A model generated the notes under the pieces. It searched no databases, was not told the origin of the DNA, and worked only from the letters and a program-made list of their open reading frames with translations. The translations under genes and the position numbers were made by a program. DNA of 64,000 nucleotides from Phylloscopus collybita (Eukaryota; Chordata; Aves; Passeriformes; Phylloscopidae): the NCBI GenBank assembly GCA_027886175.1, contig JAJNNQ010000024.1, positions 29,553,001-29,617,000 of the forward strand, given 5' to 3'. Each line of letters starts with the position of its first letter. Position 1 is the first letter of the stretch. Shown here piece after piece: positions 49,856 through 63,002 of the stretch.

Positions 49856-52809
49856 AAAACATAAATGTTTTTGCTAGATTTTTTCAAGTAATTCACTGTG
49901 GAGTTGATGTTTTATCTCTAAAGGTGAGTGAGTCCTACCAGGAGATGCTATGTCCGATACATGCATAGTGTTTGGGATCTACAGCAGGCCAGGTGTGCTA
50001 ACATACAGGAATGGCAGAAGAGGAGATTTTGAGTCTAAGGCACAAATTACTGACACATTCTAAATAAAGGATCACTGTTTCTGCTTCCTTTTCTTCAGTG
50101 AGCAACACAGCAAGGGGTAAGGGTACCCCTCACCTTTTGACTCTTCTCACTTCAATTTGGAAAGACATATTTGGACCTTTTTCCCACCCTGTCCTGGAAG
50201 AAAACCTTACAGTGACTTCCACAATACCACATGGCATGTCTACACCACACTGCAGCTGGGATGAGGAGTGTGCTTCTGCAGAAACTCCCCACCAACTGCA
50301 TTTCAGTTGACACCACAGAGAAGTCTTAGAGAATGAGATTTGGATAAAAACAAACATGAAAATGCATTTCAGGAGTGCACCCACTTTGTTACAAACCAAT
50401 ATTAAATGCCCAGCACCAGAGTTGATGTGAAACAAATAATTATGAAACACAAAGCATCAAGACTTCTGCAACAATTGTTCTCTAAACAGCTGTTCTAACT
50501 CAACTGCACTACTTAGTAAACATTGCCACAGAATCCTATATAGAATGGGTGCTTATAAAACATTCCCAAGAGAAAGCAGGGAGGTAGAAGAGGAGAGAGC
50601 AGCTTGGAAGCAACTCATTGCTTCAAGCTCAGCCAAACCACCTGAATGCCAAGACGGTTAACTTTGGAGAAAAAACATGCTCTAAGAAAACTGAAATAAG
50701 CAATGGATACCTGCAAATACCTACATTTGTTGTCTCCTCTCAAGGGATTCTAAAGATCATGATTGTTCAGGATTACTTCACTGGGCAAACACGTTACTTT
50801 GAGAATTCCTCCACAGGAGCAAATAAAATGAAAGGCTAACTCAACAATCAGAAGGTTAATATACTCATTTTACAGAAGTTTAACTTTTCTGAGGATGAAA
50901 AAACATGTGTATTTCCTTACTTGAAGGAAATAGGTCAGGCAAACAAGACTTGTTTGGCTGATGGGGAAGGGAAGGGAAAACCCCCAACGTATCATTGAAT
51001 TAAAAGAAGAAAATCAGTGAATTTGATTGAAACACAGCTAAATATGTAATGCCTTAAACCCCCACCCCAAAGAAAAGGCTCTTCCGAAGTCTTTTTTCCT
51101 GCTTTACTTACATGATTTTCTGAAAAAGAACAGTTTTGGAAAGATTGCTCAGAACAGTTTAAGTAACAAACCAAAATTATCTGTTGCTGTCAACCCCTCC
51201 CATGAATGCTCCTATTTTCCTTCCACTGCAGAGAAGGTGTGCTCAGTGGCAACTCTATGTATTAGGTGATTTGAGTATCAGAAGTGTAAACAGACCTTGA
51301 AACTCTGATGTGTCTTTTGAATATATGCTTCTATCTTTGCTAGTGAAAAAGAGGTATGGGTAGAAACTAGATGCACTAGTATTAAAGATTTTCAGAGTCC
51401 TCATGAGGACAGTGTTAGCTTCTCTCAAGGTACATACTGTGGGACCTCTGCAGAAATCAACCTATATTAAAAAGTGCCACATGAAACATTTTATGCCAAG
51501 TCAGGAAGCAGCAATAATTGTGTGCCTCAATTTTTCATCTTAGTGCCCTAATGCAGCTGTTAAACACCAAAAAAAGTTTTGTAGAACTATGTAAATATGT
51601 ACAATTATAATGTATCCTTTCCCTATCCACTGTAGCTTATTTAAAACGAGGGATAATTTTTGAATATACTTATTCTTTCCAGAGGACGTTACCTTAGGCT
51701 TGTCTATACTGAGTTTGGTTCCAATCAGTCTGTCTCCATCCACTCTGCTTCTCTAATCTTGACTAATTTTAAAAAATCTGTCATCATCAAGTTCTCGCAT
51801 GGCAGTTCTCTTCTTCAGATCCCTAACAAATAAATACAGGTCTCAGCATAGATCTGGAGACACTCAGTCCTTAGCTTTATATTTTGGAAAATTAAATATT
51901 TCTTTCTGAATCAACTCACTATAATTAACTAAATTCTGCTTTTTAGAAAAACCCCAAAACAACCAACCAACCAACTGCACTATGTAGAATCACTGCATGC
52001 TCCGCCCCCCCATGTTTTACTAACTCAGTCATGTAAGACTGCAATCCTTCATGACAAATGCCACAGGCACAGAGTGGTTAAGAGCTGCCAGAGTACAGGA
52101 TTAACTCAATTTACATTACAGTACAGCAATTTCAAACACGGTACCATGAAGTGTAACGACACAGTTAAATATGCTGGCACAGGACCAGTAAGGCTTTCCT
52201 TACCTTTTAACATGTACTACTACCCCTCTTCAGAACACGTCTCCTTTTGGCAATTTCCCTTTGCCACACATTCCCCAACAAGTGCCACAATCCATGGGTC
52301 CAATGTGTTGGTTTAGCATGAAACCACTACATCCAAGTCTGTGGATCTTGTGAGGCCCAAGATCAGGGCAGGCTAACACTGTTCTCCCATTACTACACTT
52401 TCTCAAGGCTCAATAGTGAATACTCCATAAAGATCTATCTCACTCAATTCTGGCTCTGACCTTGGCACCATTTTCTAGAGAAGCAATTTTGTAAACTTTA
52501 CAGAAAGTTCTCTGACTCTCAACCCAAGATTTCTTTGATTCAGGATTATGTCTTCTCTTCTACACCTTTTTAAAAGCAATCCTAGACTTGATGCTGAACT
52601 GAAAATCCTGGAGATCTGTGCTAAACAGAACAGCAGGTGAAATAGAAGCAGCTGAAGTACATGTCATTTCTCACTGAAGTACCTTAGACGTGACCAGCAG
52701 GATGGCACAAATGGCAGAAGTGAAATACACTTCACACAAACTACACAGATACAAAAAAAAAAAATTCACACTGAATTTGAAGACACTATAGGGAGAAGCA
52801 CAAAGTTCT

Positions 52810-53336
52810 CTCTTCATCACCCTGAGCATTTATTTTTAAGTCTCTGCTTTTATTCTGGTTATCCAAGAACATGTTCAATCACCATACCAAAGCTGAATAA
52901 CCTCCAATAGGATAAATTGTCCATCTGTAACAAGATCATATACGCAGCTATGTTCTTGAGAGGACTACAAATCTTTCTGCAAAATTCTGATCACCTTGCC
53001 TACACTTCAGCTTCTTGCAGTGGTGAATGGAAAAATCCAAAAACCCACACAGGCAACCTCATAATATCCTTTTGCACAATTTTTTTGTGAATTTTGATTG
53101 CCTCTGTCCTCCCTCTTTGACTATCCAGGCAATCTTAATGCTGGTCCCACTGGAAATACCTGGCTTTGTGCACATTTTTTAATGCAATCACCTTCAACGT
53201 TCTCCTTGGATCGTCCAGGGGAAAAACGTGGGTTTTTTTTCAAACCAAAATGATTAATAATTAATAAATGATTTTGTTACAAATAACAAAATCTCTGTCC
53301 CATGATACAAAAGTCCTTGCAACTACTCAGCAGCTT
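52810..53336 (-). other. WARS2: WARS2 3' UTR (inferred) with polyadenylation signals
   Basis: Downstream of the TAG stop, the minus strand has ATTAAA at 53178-53183 and a canonical AATAAA at 52829-52834. Cleavage 10-30 bases past the latter would give a 3' UTR of about 0.5 kb. Which signal is used cannot be told from sequence. Confidence 0.45.
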
Positions 53337-53785
53337 CTATTGAAATCCCACCAGTCTCCTTATTTCTTGATAGATAGGAGCAGCCAGTTCTTTGGCTTTC
53401 TCCGCTCCATCCTCTAAAACCTTTATCAGATGGGACTTGTCTTCCTGGAGTTTCTTGATCTCATGCCTGATAGGTGCAAATTTTTGGATAACTGACTCTG
53501 CTACCACCATTTTGTAGTGAGCAGTGTCGAGGCCAGTGGCTTGGTGCAGCACTTCCTTGATGCTAAGCCCCGTTACTGCGGCGTGAATGGACACCAGATT
53601 GGAGACACCGGGGCGAGCGGCGGGGTCGTAGGTCACCTCCGAGGTAAAGTCAGTCACAGCTTTGCGAAATTTCAGCACTATCTCATCAGGGCTGTCTGCT
53701 ATGTGAACAGTGGCTAACTTCTGCGGGTCTGACTTGGACATCTTCACTGACGGATCTCTGAGGGATTTTATCTTCTTCGTTGTAC
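53337..53785 (-). CDS. WARS2: WARS2 last coding exon (mitochondrial tryptophanyl-tRNA synthetase C-terminus)
   Basis: The exon begins after an AG acceptor (the minus strand reads TTTTTTTAAAG, then GTACAACG) and ends with TAG. It encodes the KMSKS ATP-binding signature (bases 53744-53730, within [13 protein letters not shown]), then [27 protein letters not shown], the helical anticodon-binding region ([12 protein letters not shown]) and the terminal RRLVGFQ. WARS2 charges mitochondrial tRNA-Trp with tryptophan in the matrix. The first two bases (GT) complete a Ser codon begun by the A at the end of the preceding exon, giving AILSTTKKIK, the same length as human. Identity to the human protein as I know it is high throughout. 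The reading frame is uninterrupted, so this is a functional exon rather than a retrocopy, supported by the upstream introns. Confidence 0.97.
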
Positions 53786-55822
53786 CTTTAAAAAAAGAAA
53801 GGTTATGAGCACGGACAATGGTTTCTTATGCCAATTGCTAAGAACAATGTGCAGCTATACGGTGAAGCTGTTTATCCTTGCTCAAAAATGAACTGCGAGC
53901 ATAATCATGTTAGTCCTTGTACCCTTCCTGTCCTTCTCAGAAGCCACCTTTCTCCTCTCATAAACTGAATGAAGCCTGTTCCATCTCTCCCATCCTCACT
54001 AAGCAGGAACTTCTGCTGGGGCTACTCCTAATATTTTATGTGGCTTACATGCTGATTTATCCCTGCCAAATTTCCCCTCCCTTCTATTACTGCACGTTAC
54101 TGAAAGGTTCTGAGCAATGGAGAAACAGGTTAAGTCCACCAGTAAAAAAAAACCAAAAACAACAACGAAAAACAAAAAAACAACCCCCCCCCGTAACAGT
54201 TAATCTTCTTATTTCGGGAAACTTCCACTCTAAATCTCCTGGCAATTCTCCCAAATCTCAGTAAAAACAGTTCTTAAAATTCTCTAACTCAACACTGACC
54301 AGCTCTATTAGATGCAAAGCACTGTTTAGATAAGAAGGGTGTGGGTATTGTACGAACTGCTAAGATACATGTATGTACATGAAATAGATTGGTAGCATTA
54401 GAAGAATATTACAAAGTACTTTGACAGCATCAACCCACACTGTTGCAGGTTTTCACCAAGAAATATAATTCATGGAGTACATAAAGTATCACTTACCTAC
54501 AGACTACTCACCAATTGTTTTTAGACAATTTAGTACCAATTGTTTTTAGACACCTAATACAGCCAACTAAATTACCTGCATACTGCTCAGAGATGGCCTA
54601 TGTACTCAGTGAAAGGATAAGGGTTCTTCCAGCATACAATTCAGAAAGTGCTTTGTTCTGAAATCACCTTTTGGAAGAGTCTGTCCCTTTTCTGCAAATT
54701 TGAAAGAGTCCAGGTAATTCCATTGTCTACAGCTACTGAGTCTTAATAGATTCCTACCTTCTCCATTCATCTAGGCTGTTTTGTTGGTTTGCATATACTT
54801 GTGAACTTAAGAAGGAATGCTTTTTGGGAGAAAATGAAATATTCTTTTCTTTTTTTTTTAATTGAGCTTTTTATTTCTTGGTAAACAGTCTCACCTGCAT
54901 CATAGGCTACACCCAGCTCCTCTTTATTGTGCTTAGTACTCAATTAGAAACTGCAGAGTTTGCAATCCCTGTTATTTTCAAAACTCCACTCTAGGTCTAA
55001 CACCATTTTTATCACCGAGGCTTGAAAACTGAGAAAGGTTTATTACTGCCTGTCTTTTCTAAGGTGAGAGCTCCTTGCCCTTTTGGGGGCGAAGGTCTCT
55101 GCTGTGCATTCCTCTACATTACTTACAACAAAGATGCAATGCTTCATCCTTGCCCAATTCTTCACGTTTCTTAACAAACATGCCATTTGCGCCATCTGAC
55201 TCCTCCTCACCCCCCGGCCTATGACCTTACTGCTCAAAAATGGCTGAGAAGATTTTCCTTATAAGTCTTCCCGAGTCTAAGATCAAAAAAGTAAAGTCTT
55301 AAGCTCTGTGACAGACGCATATTGAAATATTCAAGCATATATTAAACACCCTTAAAAAGAATTGGAGCACTGTACATATAAACCAACAGGCTGTTCAGCA
55401 TACTTAAAGTAAATATCTCCCACTCAGATACTGAAGAATTCTGCTTGGGGTAGAGGTCTCTTGCCTTGTTGCTTACATGTCTCTTGAATAAGCACCATGG
55501 AATAGAGACCCTACTCTTAAAAAGTCCTTAAAGTACTTAAAGAGCAAGGCTGACTGGCAGCAGTAGAGAGCATCTGGCCCCCTGGACTAGAATACCAGAC
55601 GTCACGTACATTCCTCGACCATGGATTTCTAAAGCCTTGTATCTATTTTGGGAGTTCATTTTCACAGCCTCTAGTCTCTCATTGCCAGTTTTTAAGTTTC
55701 CACTCTCATAATATCAGTTTGTCCCCTTTTCTTGGTCCCCGAAACTATTTCCACAATATTCAAATCCATCTTCAACTTTGAAATGCAGTTAAGGGAAAAA
55801 AAAATAACCAAGACCAGCTCAC
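53786..55822 (-). other. WARS2: WARS2 intron 5
   Basis: Intron between the GEDQ exon and the KMSKS exon. It includes an A- and C-rich low-complexity stretch at about 54146-54192 and an 18-bp direct duplication at 54510-54552. No coding potential recognised. Confidence 0.85.
54510..54552 (+). repeat. 18-bp direct repeat in WARS2 intron 5
   Basis: ACCAATTGTTTTTAGACA occurs at 54510-54527 and again at 54535-54552 with a 7-bp spacer. A small local duplication. Confidence 0.92.
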
Positions 55823-55941
55823 TTAAAATGGCTTTGGGCACAGGAAAGAATTCTCCATATTTCTTGTTGAAATGTTGTGCTATATCTTGGGCTAGTTCCA
55901 GGTGCAGGACTTGATCTTCTCCAACAGGAACACGTGTTGAC
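55823..55941 (-). CDS. WARS2: WARS2 penultimate exon
   Basis: This is a 119-base exon: one base completing Lys, 39 codons, and one base opening the next codon. It encodes [19 protein letters not shown] and [16 protein letters not shown]. These are the conserved class-I TrpRS stretch around the GEDQ motif, which packs at the active site and dimer region, followed by the segment leading to the KMSKS loop. On the minus strand the acceptor is TTATTAAAAG before GTCAACACG, and the donor is GTGAGC after ATTTTAA. Both phases agree with the flanking exons. Compared with human [19 protein letters not shown], the changes are conservative. Confidence 0.96.
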
Positions 55942-58584
55942 CTTTTAATAAAACACAGATACAGGAAACTCAGCAAAGCTCTCTGGTTCTGTTGAAATGT
56001 TACTCAAGACTGTCACAGCTTCTGCCATGACTGAGGGCCAGATTGAGCCAAACACTCAGTCCCAGCTAGATTTAGGTGCTGTGGGAACAAGATCCCAAAC
56101 TGAACATATTCAAGGATGACTCTGCTTTTTGTGCTGAACTAAAGCACATAACCAAGGGCAAAAATAGCCCTTTGTGAAGATATATATGGCAAAGATACCT
56201 GCAAGAGCAACTCATTAAACTCAGCTCAAAGAAAGTTTTCTGTAGTATCTCCTGCTGCCTCTTTAGAGATCAAAGAGCACATGTTATAGTGTGCAAGCAA
56301 AGTTAAGAAAGATCTGCAAGGCATAAAGTGCAAACACCTTGTCATGTCAAGTCTCAGGAAAACTGTTGTTGAGGAGTTAGTACTGAGGATGTATCAAGGG
56401 AAGGAAAGAAGAGAGTGTTTCTTCCTCACCACAATTGTATAAATCATGTGGTCCAGTGTCTCTATTGTCACAAGTGCTATTAGAGGATTAGAACTGCTAG
56501 ATTCAAAGGATAATTTGATCTTCTGTATTGAACTCAATGGCCTGAATATACTTCTGGAGGGAAACACAATCTGCATCAGAGGACATGAGGAGGTGAAGAA
56601 TCCATTACTCCCCTGGTGATTCTTTCCCACAGTTAATCATACTTGCTAAAAATGTATGATTCTTTTAGATGAGGCAGACTTGAAATCTTGCCAGCTTTTG
56701 ATTACTCTCCCATCCCCCAGCAGATTTTTTTTCCTAAGGCTTATGGGGTATTCAGCTACGAATACTGGACATGTTCCAAAGTCAGGAAGTTCACTATGCA
56801 TCTTTTAAGTTCCCAGAAAATTTCAGATCAACACGGTACTCTTTCCTTCCGATTCTGAATTACTGGGCTGACATCCAGGAATCAATTTGTCCACCTTTAT
56901 TCCCAACCAGTCAGGAAGGCAACCTAAAAAGAGTTACAGTAGTCAATAGGAAATCACAGCGCCCTATAACTGAGAGAAAATCAGTTACCATAATCAATAC
57001 ACTTAAAGCAGGTTGAAAGAAATGTTCCCATATGCCAAAATGGTTCCATATTCACAAAGCTTGCCACTAAACAAAAAACATATTATCTCTATAAAAGTCT
57101 CTGCATGACACCTTGCCTTTTTCCTTGCTGGCTTTTTTTTTTTAATATTTGTATTCTGGTGCTATTTTTACTCCTTTCTGTCATGTATTTACCTTCTGTC
57201 CATTTTCCTGTCTCTTTGATCTTTGGTTCATCTGAGCTAGGACTGTTTCTCCCCCTGCTCCAGCTCTAAATTCTACTTCAAGACTGCTGTTCCCTTCCTG
57301 CGTTTCCGTTTCTCACCAATTCTTGTTCCTCATATCATTTTGTTTACAGTAAAACATTTCTTATTAAGGATATTAAGTCAAATTCTTCAAAGAGAGATTG
57401 TTTCTCTTCCACTTCCTTGTTTTGTGCTCTCTGTGGATAGCCTGCTGTTAATACAGATAGTAGCCAACAAACCACTGGCTTTACTAAGGAAAGATGAAAC
57501 ACCTGATCTTTTTAGAGATGGAAGGGACAGAAATGGTTGAGTTCAAGCAAAACAAAGTGATTTCTGATAAAGTTTTCTAAATTTCACCCTTAAATACTTG
57601 ACACTCAAATCAGTCAAGTATTTGACAATCAAATGGGACTGACTTCAAATAGAATCATTATAATATTCAAATTAATTCTGGCTTTTGCTTGCTTCCTGTT
57701 ATTTTTAGTTAAAATTTAGGTAAATTAGAAATACCATCTCTTGATCTTCTAACAGTCCTGTTTTCCCTACTATGATCAATTAACATGAAATTTCTCTGGA
57801 TACATTTTTCTGAATTCACATCTGGTTAATCTTGGTTAGTCTGACCTGACATCCTTGTCCTCAGCCCTGTGTTACTTCTCTGTCCCAACCAATACCCACA
57901 GCTCCCTTCAGAACAGTGCCACAAAGTACACATGCTCTGAAGATAAAAATAATTCATAGATGGTGCACTGTCTTTAACATTTACTTACTGAGACAGTTTA
58001 AATCATATTATGAAATACAACCAGTCATGACAATGCACTACAAATTCTATCAGTCAGGCTCCAGACTTAGGTATGCTGAGTCCCCAGTCCCTCACTAGGG
58101 GCTATTTCCACTGCAGCACACACTACAACACTGAGGAAACTGAACCAGCCCAGGTACTACAAGCTGCAGTCAATAACTTACTCTTTTTCATCAGTATGAA
58201 CTGGCCTACACAGAATCCCCCACTAATATTGGTACCCTCCATACAGACAGTTTAAGCACCTCAACAGCACAATGCATAAAATAAAGTATAACTACTTTAA
58301 AAAAGCTTATCTGTGTGAATGTGTAATACGTATAATTAAACATCAGTCTTATAATTCCCAAAGAATTATTCTCATGTGACCAGCTTTTGCTCTTCACTGC
58401 TGTGTCAGAAGCAGTGACAGGCTAGATTTCAACCAGCCACTTGAGAGTCTGTCAGACATTCCCAATCTTCTGATCTAATCACACCCAACTCCCCTGCTCA
58501 ACAAGTTAGCATGTTGACCTGACAAGAACTCATTCCAATGTAGCTGAACAGACATTGCCCATGGGCTCACACTCTGCCTCTTAC
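55942..58584 (-). other. WARS2: WARS2 intron 4
   Basis: AT-rich intron from GTAAGA to the acceptor before the GEDQ exon. I see no exons or clear repeats. A short imperfect repeat of an ACTTGACA/TTTGACA-type motif occurs near 57590-57640. Confidence 0.85.
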
Positions 58585-58670
58585 TTGTATAGCAAAATGT
58601 CTGCTGCTTGAAGCACAGGGTAAGTCAACAAACCAACAGATCCTTCGCTATTCTGGCTGGCACGCTTCAT
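58585..58670 (-). CDS. WARS2: WARS2 exon 4
   Basis: This is an 86-base exon (28 codons plus AA). It encodes [14 protein letters not shown] followed by [14 protein letters not shown], the last being a near-invariant part of the TrpRS active site (tryptophan pocket and adjacent helix). On the minus strand the acceptor is a clear polypyrimidine tract ending TTCCAAACAG and the donor is GTAAGA. The terminal AA joins the G of the next exon to make the Lys of LLYKST. The first 12 codons, which cover a surface loop, differ strongly from the human AKTTKQKHDGTV, but the length is the same. Confidence 0.95.
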
Positions 58671-60266
58671 CTGTTTGGAAAAGAAAAACAGAGAAGAATC
58701 ACACTTTTGACTAATGGTATCAAAGTCCATGATTTTAATTAATTAGGATTCTGAATAATTGAGTAATTTTTAATGTAGCTCTACAGAAGATAGTGTCATG
58801 TAAAATCCAGTCCTTATGAATATATTCTGGTATACACTTCCATATTACACATAAATACTACTTTTTAAATAGTGTCTTCAGCAATAAATTTTTGAAACAC
58901 CTCACAATGGAGATACAAAAAGGTATTAATACCTGTGTTAGAGATCAAGACACAGTGATCACACGCAGTCACCAGGACAGCCAGTGACAGCTGGAAGAAC
59001 CCAGAACTACAGAGGCAGAGTTCAGTGTTGTCTCCATTAGTTCACACAATCCACCTAATGCATTCAAGTCCTCTACTGCTCCCTGATATGGATCACCTAG
59101 ATCAAGACAGTCAGGCTACAAACACTAATTCTGTTCTAGCACTGGCATATCTATGTTTTACTTTCAGCAACAGTTAAATATACTAACCCCCTTGAAATCT
59201 GAATTATTTCATTAAGACTGTTCAAATATATTTAGACCTGTCTCACACTTTCCAACAGATCCTGTATTCTGTCCACATCTCTAAGTGCCTAGGGTTCAGG
59301 GAATGTAATTTGCAAAGCCTAGCACCTGTAACACCTATCTTAGGTCTGGAAAATCAATCCAGTCAAAGTAGGATTTAAGAGCTTAACTTTAGAACCTCAG
59401 GTTTGAAAAGGTTTGCTTTAATCTATGCCATGCATTAACACTGGTTGCTGTATTTAAGTTTTACTGGTTTTATTTAATTAAGAAGGAAAACAGGAAAAAA
59501 GAAAACATCTGGAGGTATTTAAGACTGCTCTGAACTCTGCAAGCCAAACTGCTCTTAAGCTGTTGGGGCTTTTTTTCCTCTTTTTCAGATACTTCTCTCT
59601 CCTGTCTTTTTCTTTTTCTTTTTCTGCTTACTAAATGTCAAAATAAAATACAAGGAAATTAAATGCAAGAACTCTGTTGATGTAGTCACACTGATGGAAC
59701 ACCAAGATTAAGATGAACATTTGAAACTTGGAAAGGCAAACATTTAAGATACAATATCACTCATCATATTTTTAATATTTATAATTTCTATACTCCTCTT
59801 CAAATATATGCCTCTTTTGAACACTCTTTCATAAAATTTACAGAGCAGCCACACTTTATAGTGGAAAAGGAAAAGCTGTTTATGGAACTCCTTAATCAAC
59901 AAGCCCCAAGATTTCCACTGCAATATCTTGCACTACTTTTGCATTATTAAATAAGCATTGAAATAACACTGAATGTTCTAGCAAATCAGTTACACAACAG
60001 TAAACAAACCTCTTATTTAGTATAGTTTTTCTGCAAGTCTCTGCCAAAACCAAAATTCTGTAGCTTCCAGCAGGAAACTGTTTACTAAGAGGAACAAACC
60101 TGGAGAGATATGTTTCCCTCTTCCATCACAAGACTACAGAATTGCTTAAACCTAAAGCAAGAATAACCAAGGCACAGTTGGTACTTCATAGATGACAAGT
60201 ATTTCCAGGACAACATTTCTACTCAATTCCCATAAATTTCTTTTAAATTTAGCAAACTGTCCAGAC
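58671..60266 (-). other. WARS2: WARS2 intron 3
   Basis: AT-rich sequence between exons 3 and 4, with a weak GTCTGG donor and a strong pyrimidine-rich acceptor. No other recognisable feature. Confidence 0.85.
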
Positions 60267-60347
60267 CTTCCACTGGGGCAAACGTAGCAGACGTGGCACA
60301 TTAGTCAAGCATCCAAGAATCCAGGCAAGTTCTGCATGCTCAGGAAC
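60267..60347 (-). CDS. WARS2: WARS2 exon 3
   Basis: This 81-base phase-0 exon has 27 codons. It encodes VPEHAELAWILGCLTNV, then PRLLRLPQWK, aligned without gaps to human [27 protein letters not shown]. This is the catalytic-domain helix ending in the conserved QWK. The acceptor is TACTTTCAG. The donor, AAG followed by GTCTGG, is weak at positions +3 and +4. It is chosen because it keeps frame with the next exon and ends at the same residue as the human exon. The exons carrying the mitochondrial targeting peptide and the HIGH-like motif (human HLGN) are not in the window. Confidence 0.9.
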
Positions 60348-62104
60348 CTGAAAGTAGGAAGTCAGAATCTATTAAAATCTTCTTCATTTATATGCATATT
60401 TTCTCAAAGTCAATAAGAATAAATTGCATCAAAGACCAGAAAGCCATTTATTTCTGTACATTACTTTTTCAGTAAGGTCAAGTGACAAGCTAATGGAAAG
60501 TTTTGGATGCTGCCAGGATTGAATGCTCTACATTAAAATAGTATACCAAGGTTCTTGATCCTATCCAGTCATATTCTAAACAAGAAAGAAAATGCTTTAG
60601 CAATAGCAGAGTTGAACACACATGTAAACTCCTTTGCTTGCATACTTGATTCACTCTTTGCAATATTGGCAGGTTTGAATGTTTAAGAGCATGCTAACTG
60701 TCTCAAAGATGTTCAAAGCTTCATGCCTGCAACATGATATAACAACACAGACAGAAGGCAGCTAAAAAGTGTTTGTTAACAAGTAAGAATTACTAGGATT
60801 GTTAATTGCAATTCCTTTGTTGTCACATTTTAAATACAGCAATTTCCTCGCTCACAGTCATTGGGCTACTTTGGTCACCAATGTGTAACAGCAACCAACA
60901 TCCAGACCACAGTGGTTAGAAATATTTCAGGTTGATTCTTTCCCTTCTTTCTGCCTTTCCCACAGATTCAGCGTTTTTATTAATTCCCTCATGCTTATTT
61001 GACCTGCAATCTTCCGTGCACAAGACAAAGTGCAACAAAATACCAGAGTAAAATGAACTTCATGGAAAATACTGAGCACAAGACTCCTATTTCATCTAGA
61101 AGGAATCACCATCTGGTTCAAAGTGGTTTCTCATTTCTTTCTTCTAGTCACGGACAGAGAGGAGATGGTGCTCTGTTGCACTTGTGTTGACAAGAAGCCT
61201 CTTTAAAAGCCATGCAGTCATTGATTCAGCTCTGTCAGACGTTGCTTTCACAGCCAAGACTACACGTGTGTTTCACTGGATCAGTGGATTTGACATTACA
61301 TCAGTTACCAAAACACCAAATGATCTAAACAGCATTTGTTGGGTTGAATAAACAGTTCTGGGACCTACCAAGCTAAGCTCATTTCCCATCTTCAAACACA
61401 TAGCCCCTTCCTAAGCAAGACTGAAGTGCTGAATACGCTGAAGAAAAAGCCTGATAAAATGGGGATTAAATACATAAAAGTACACCAAAGGCTAGGTATT
61501 TCAGTTGGAATAAAATTCAGTACTGGAGGCTAATGAGTCATCATCCAAATTGCAGTAACTGCCTGTATATTGGTGTGTGAAGCAGAAGGTTCTAGGCTGA
61601 AACCACAAATCATTTGTCAGACTAAATCACAGTTTAAGCTACTGTGTTTTACTCGGCAAGAGGGGCCGGTAATTGCTGCCTTCGGCTGGTCATGGTGCAT
61701 CTGCTCAAGTGCTACTCATTTAGCTACAGTATTCCATCACACTGATTGCATCACTTTGATACAAAGAAACTGGAAGACCTGATGATGCATATGACACTAG
61801 CAGAATAAAGGCTCAGTCTACTCTTTCTTTCACTGAGCAATATCCATGGATCACAACCAGGAAAAGCCATTCTCCCAGACAAACTCCATCAGCTTCTTGC
61901 TGCAGGTCCATTTAGAACTGCAAGCAAATGTCTTCATTAAACAACCAAAGCACAAGAATGTAAGAAATAACACTGTACTGGATCACAACAAAGGCAATGC
62001 AGCCTTGTGCTCTCGTTTCCAGGAGTATCACTTGGGGCAAACACATGAGCCTACTGCTTCCTACAGTATCTTCCCCTCATACTTCTTCAGCATCCAGAAC
62101 TGTT

Positions 62105-63002
62105 GCACTAGGGAATATCAAAAGGTATTATCCCCAGCCCAGTCCTGATAATGTATCCAGATTCCCCAGGAATGTGTCTAATCCCTTTTTGAAGCAACTG
62201 ATACTGCCATTTCATAACCCCATGGAGCAGCAAGCTCCAAAGGTTTAAACCTGATGTGTAAAGAAATAATTTACCCACTAATGTATCCATGTTTGTTTAC
62301 TGGTTTTGAATACCACGTTTCTCATATTGCACAATTTGGTGAACAGTTCCACATCCAGCTTATTCAGTGTTTTTCTGATTTTGTAAACTTTGATTGCATA
62401 TATGCATCAGCCTTCTCTTCAAACTGAAGCGACCCTGACTTCTGATTTTTTCATTCCTAAGGCCTATCCCCTGCTGCATGAATTCCACTTCTTTGTATCA
62501 TATCCAGTTCATTAGTTAATTCTGACGATGTAGACACTAAAATTTCACCCAATATTCAAAAAATGGACACACTAAGGTTTTGTATGGTGACCAAACACCA
62601 TCTCTGTCTATTCGTAACACCCTTTCTGGTGATGTGCTGATGACAACGTATCACTAGCTTTTCTGAATATCCTTCTGCTGAGCCAATGATTTCAGAGAAC
62701 TGACTATGATGACTCCAGGACTTTCTTTCCTGCATTGTGTGAAGAAGGTTTAGAGTACTCTTACCCAGATGTTTTAAAGTATTTAAAGCTCTTCTACCCC
62801 TTAGTTGCCTGTCCACTCTGTTTTATGAGATTTTTTGGAATTCCTTTCCTTGGCATAGCATTTGGCTACCCATAAGGACTTGGCATTGCCCATGAACTTC
62901 CTTCTGCCTTCTCCACTACCTTCTTCAGGTCATGAAAGAATATGTTGACCAGAACTGCTCCCAGCAAAAATTCCTGAGGAACACGACTGCTGATTGTGCC
63001 AT

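Larger units (their letters stand above)
44851..52809. other. AT-rich intergenic sequence between WARS2 and the CpG-rich domain
   Basis: CpG-poor sequence 3' of WARS2. It holds one CR1 fragment (46213-46650), a T24 tract, a C-rich run at about 44979-44999 and a 25-bp duplication. No genes recognised. Confidence 0.7.

Noticed and set aside
53517..53717. 66-codon plus-strand frame
   Set aside because: Antisense shadow of the WARS2 last exon.
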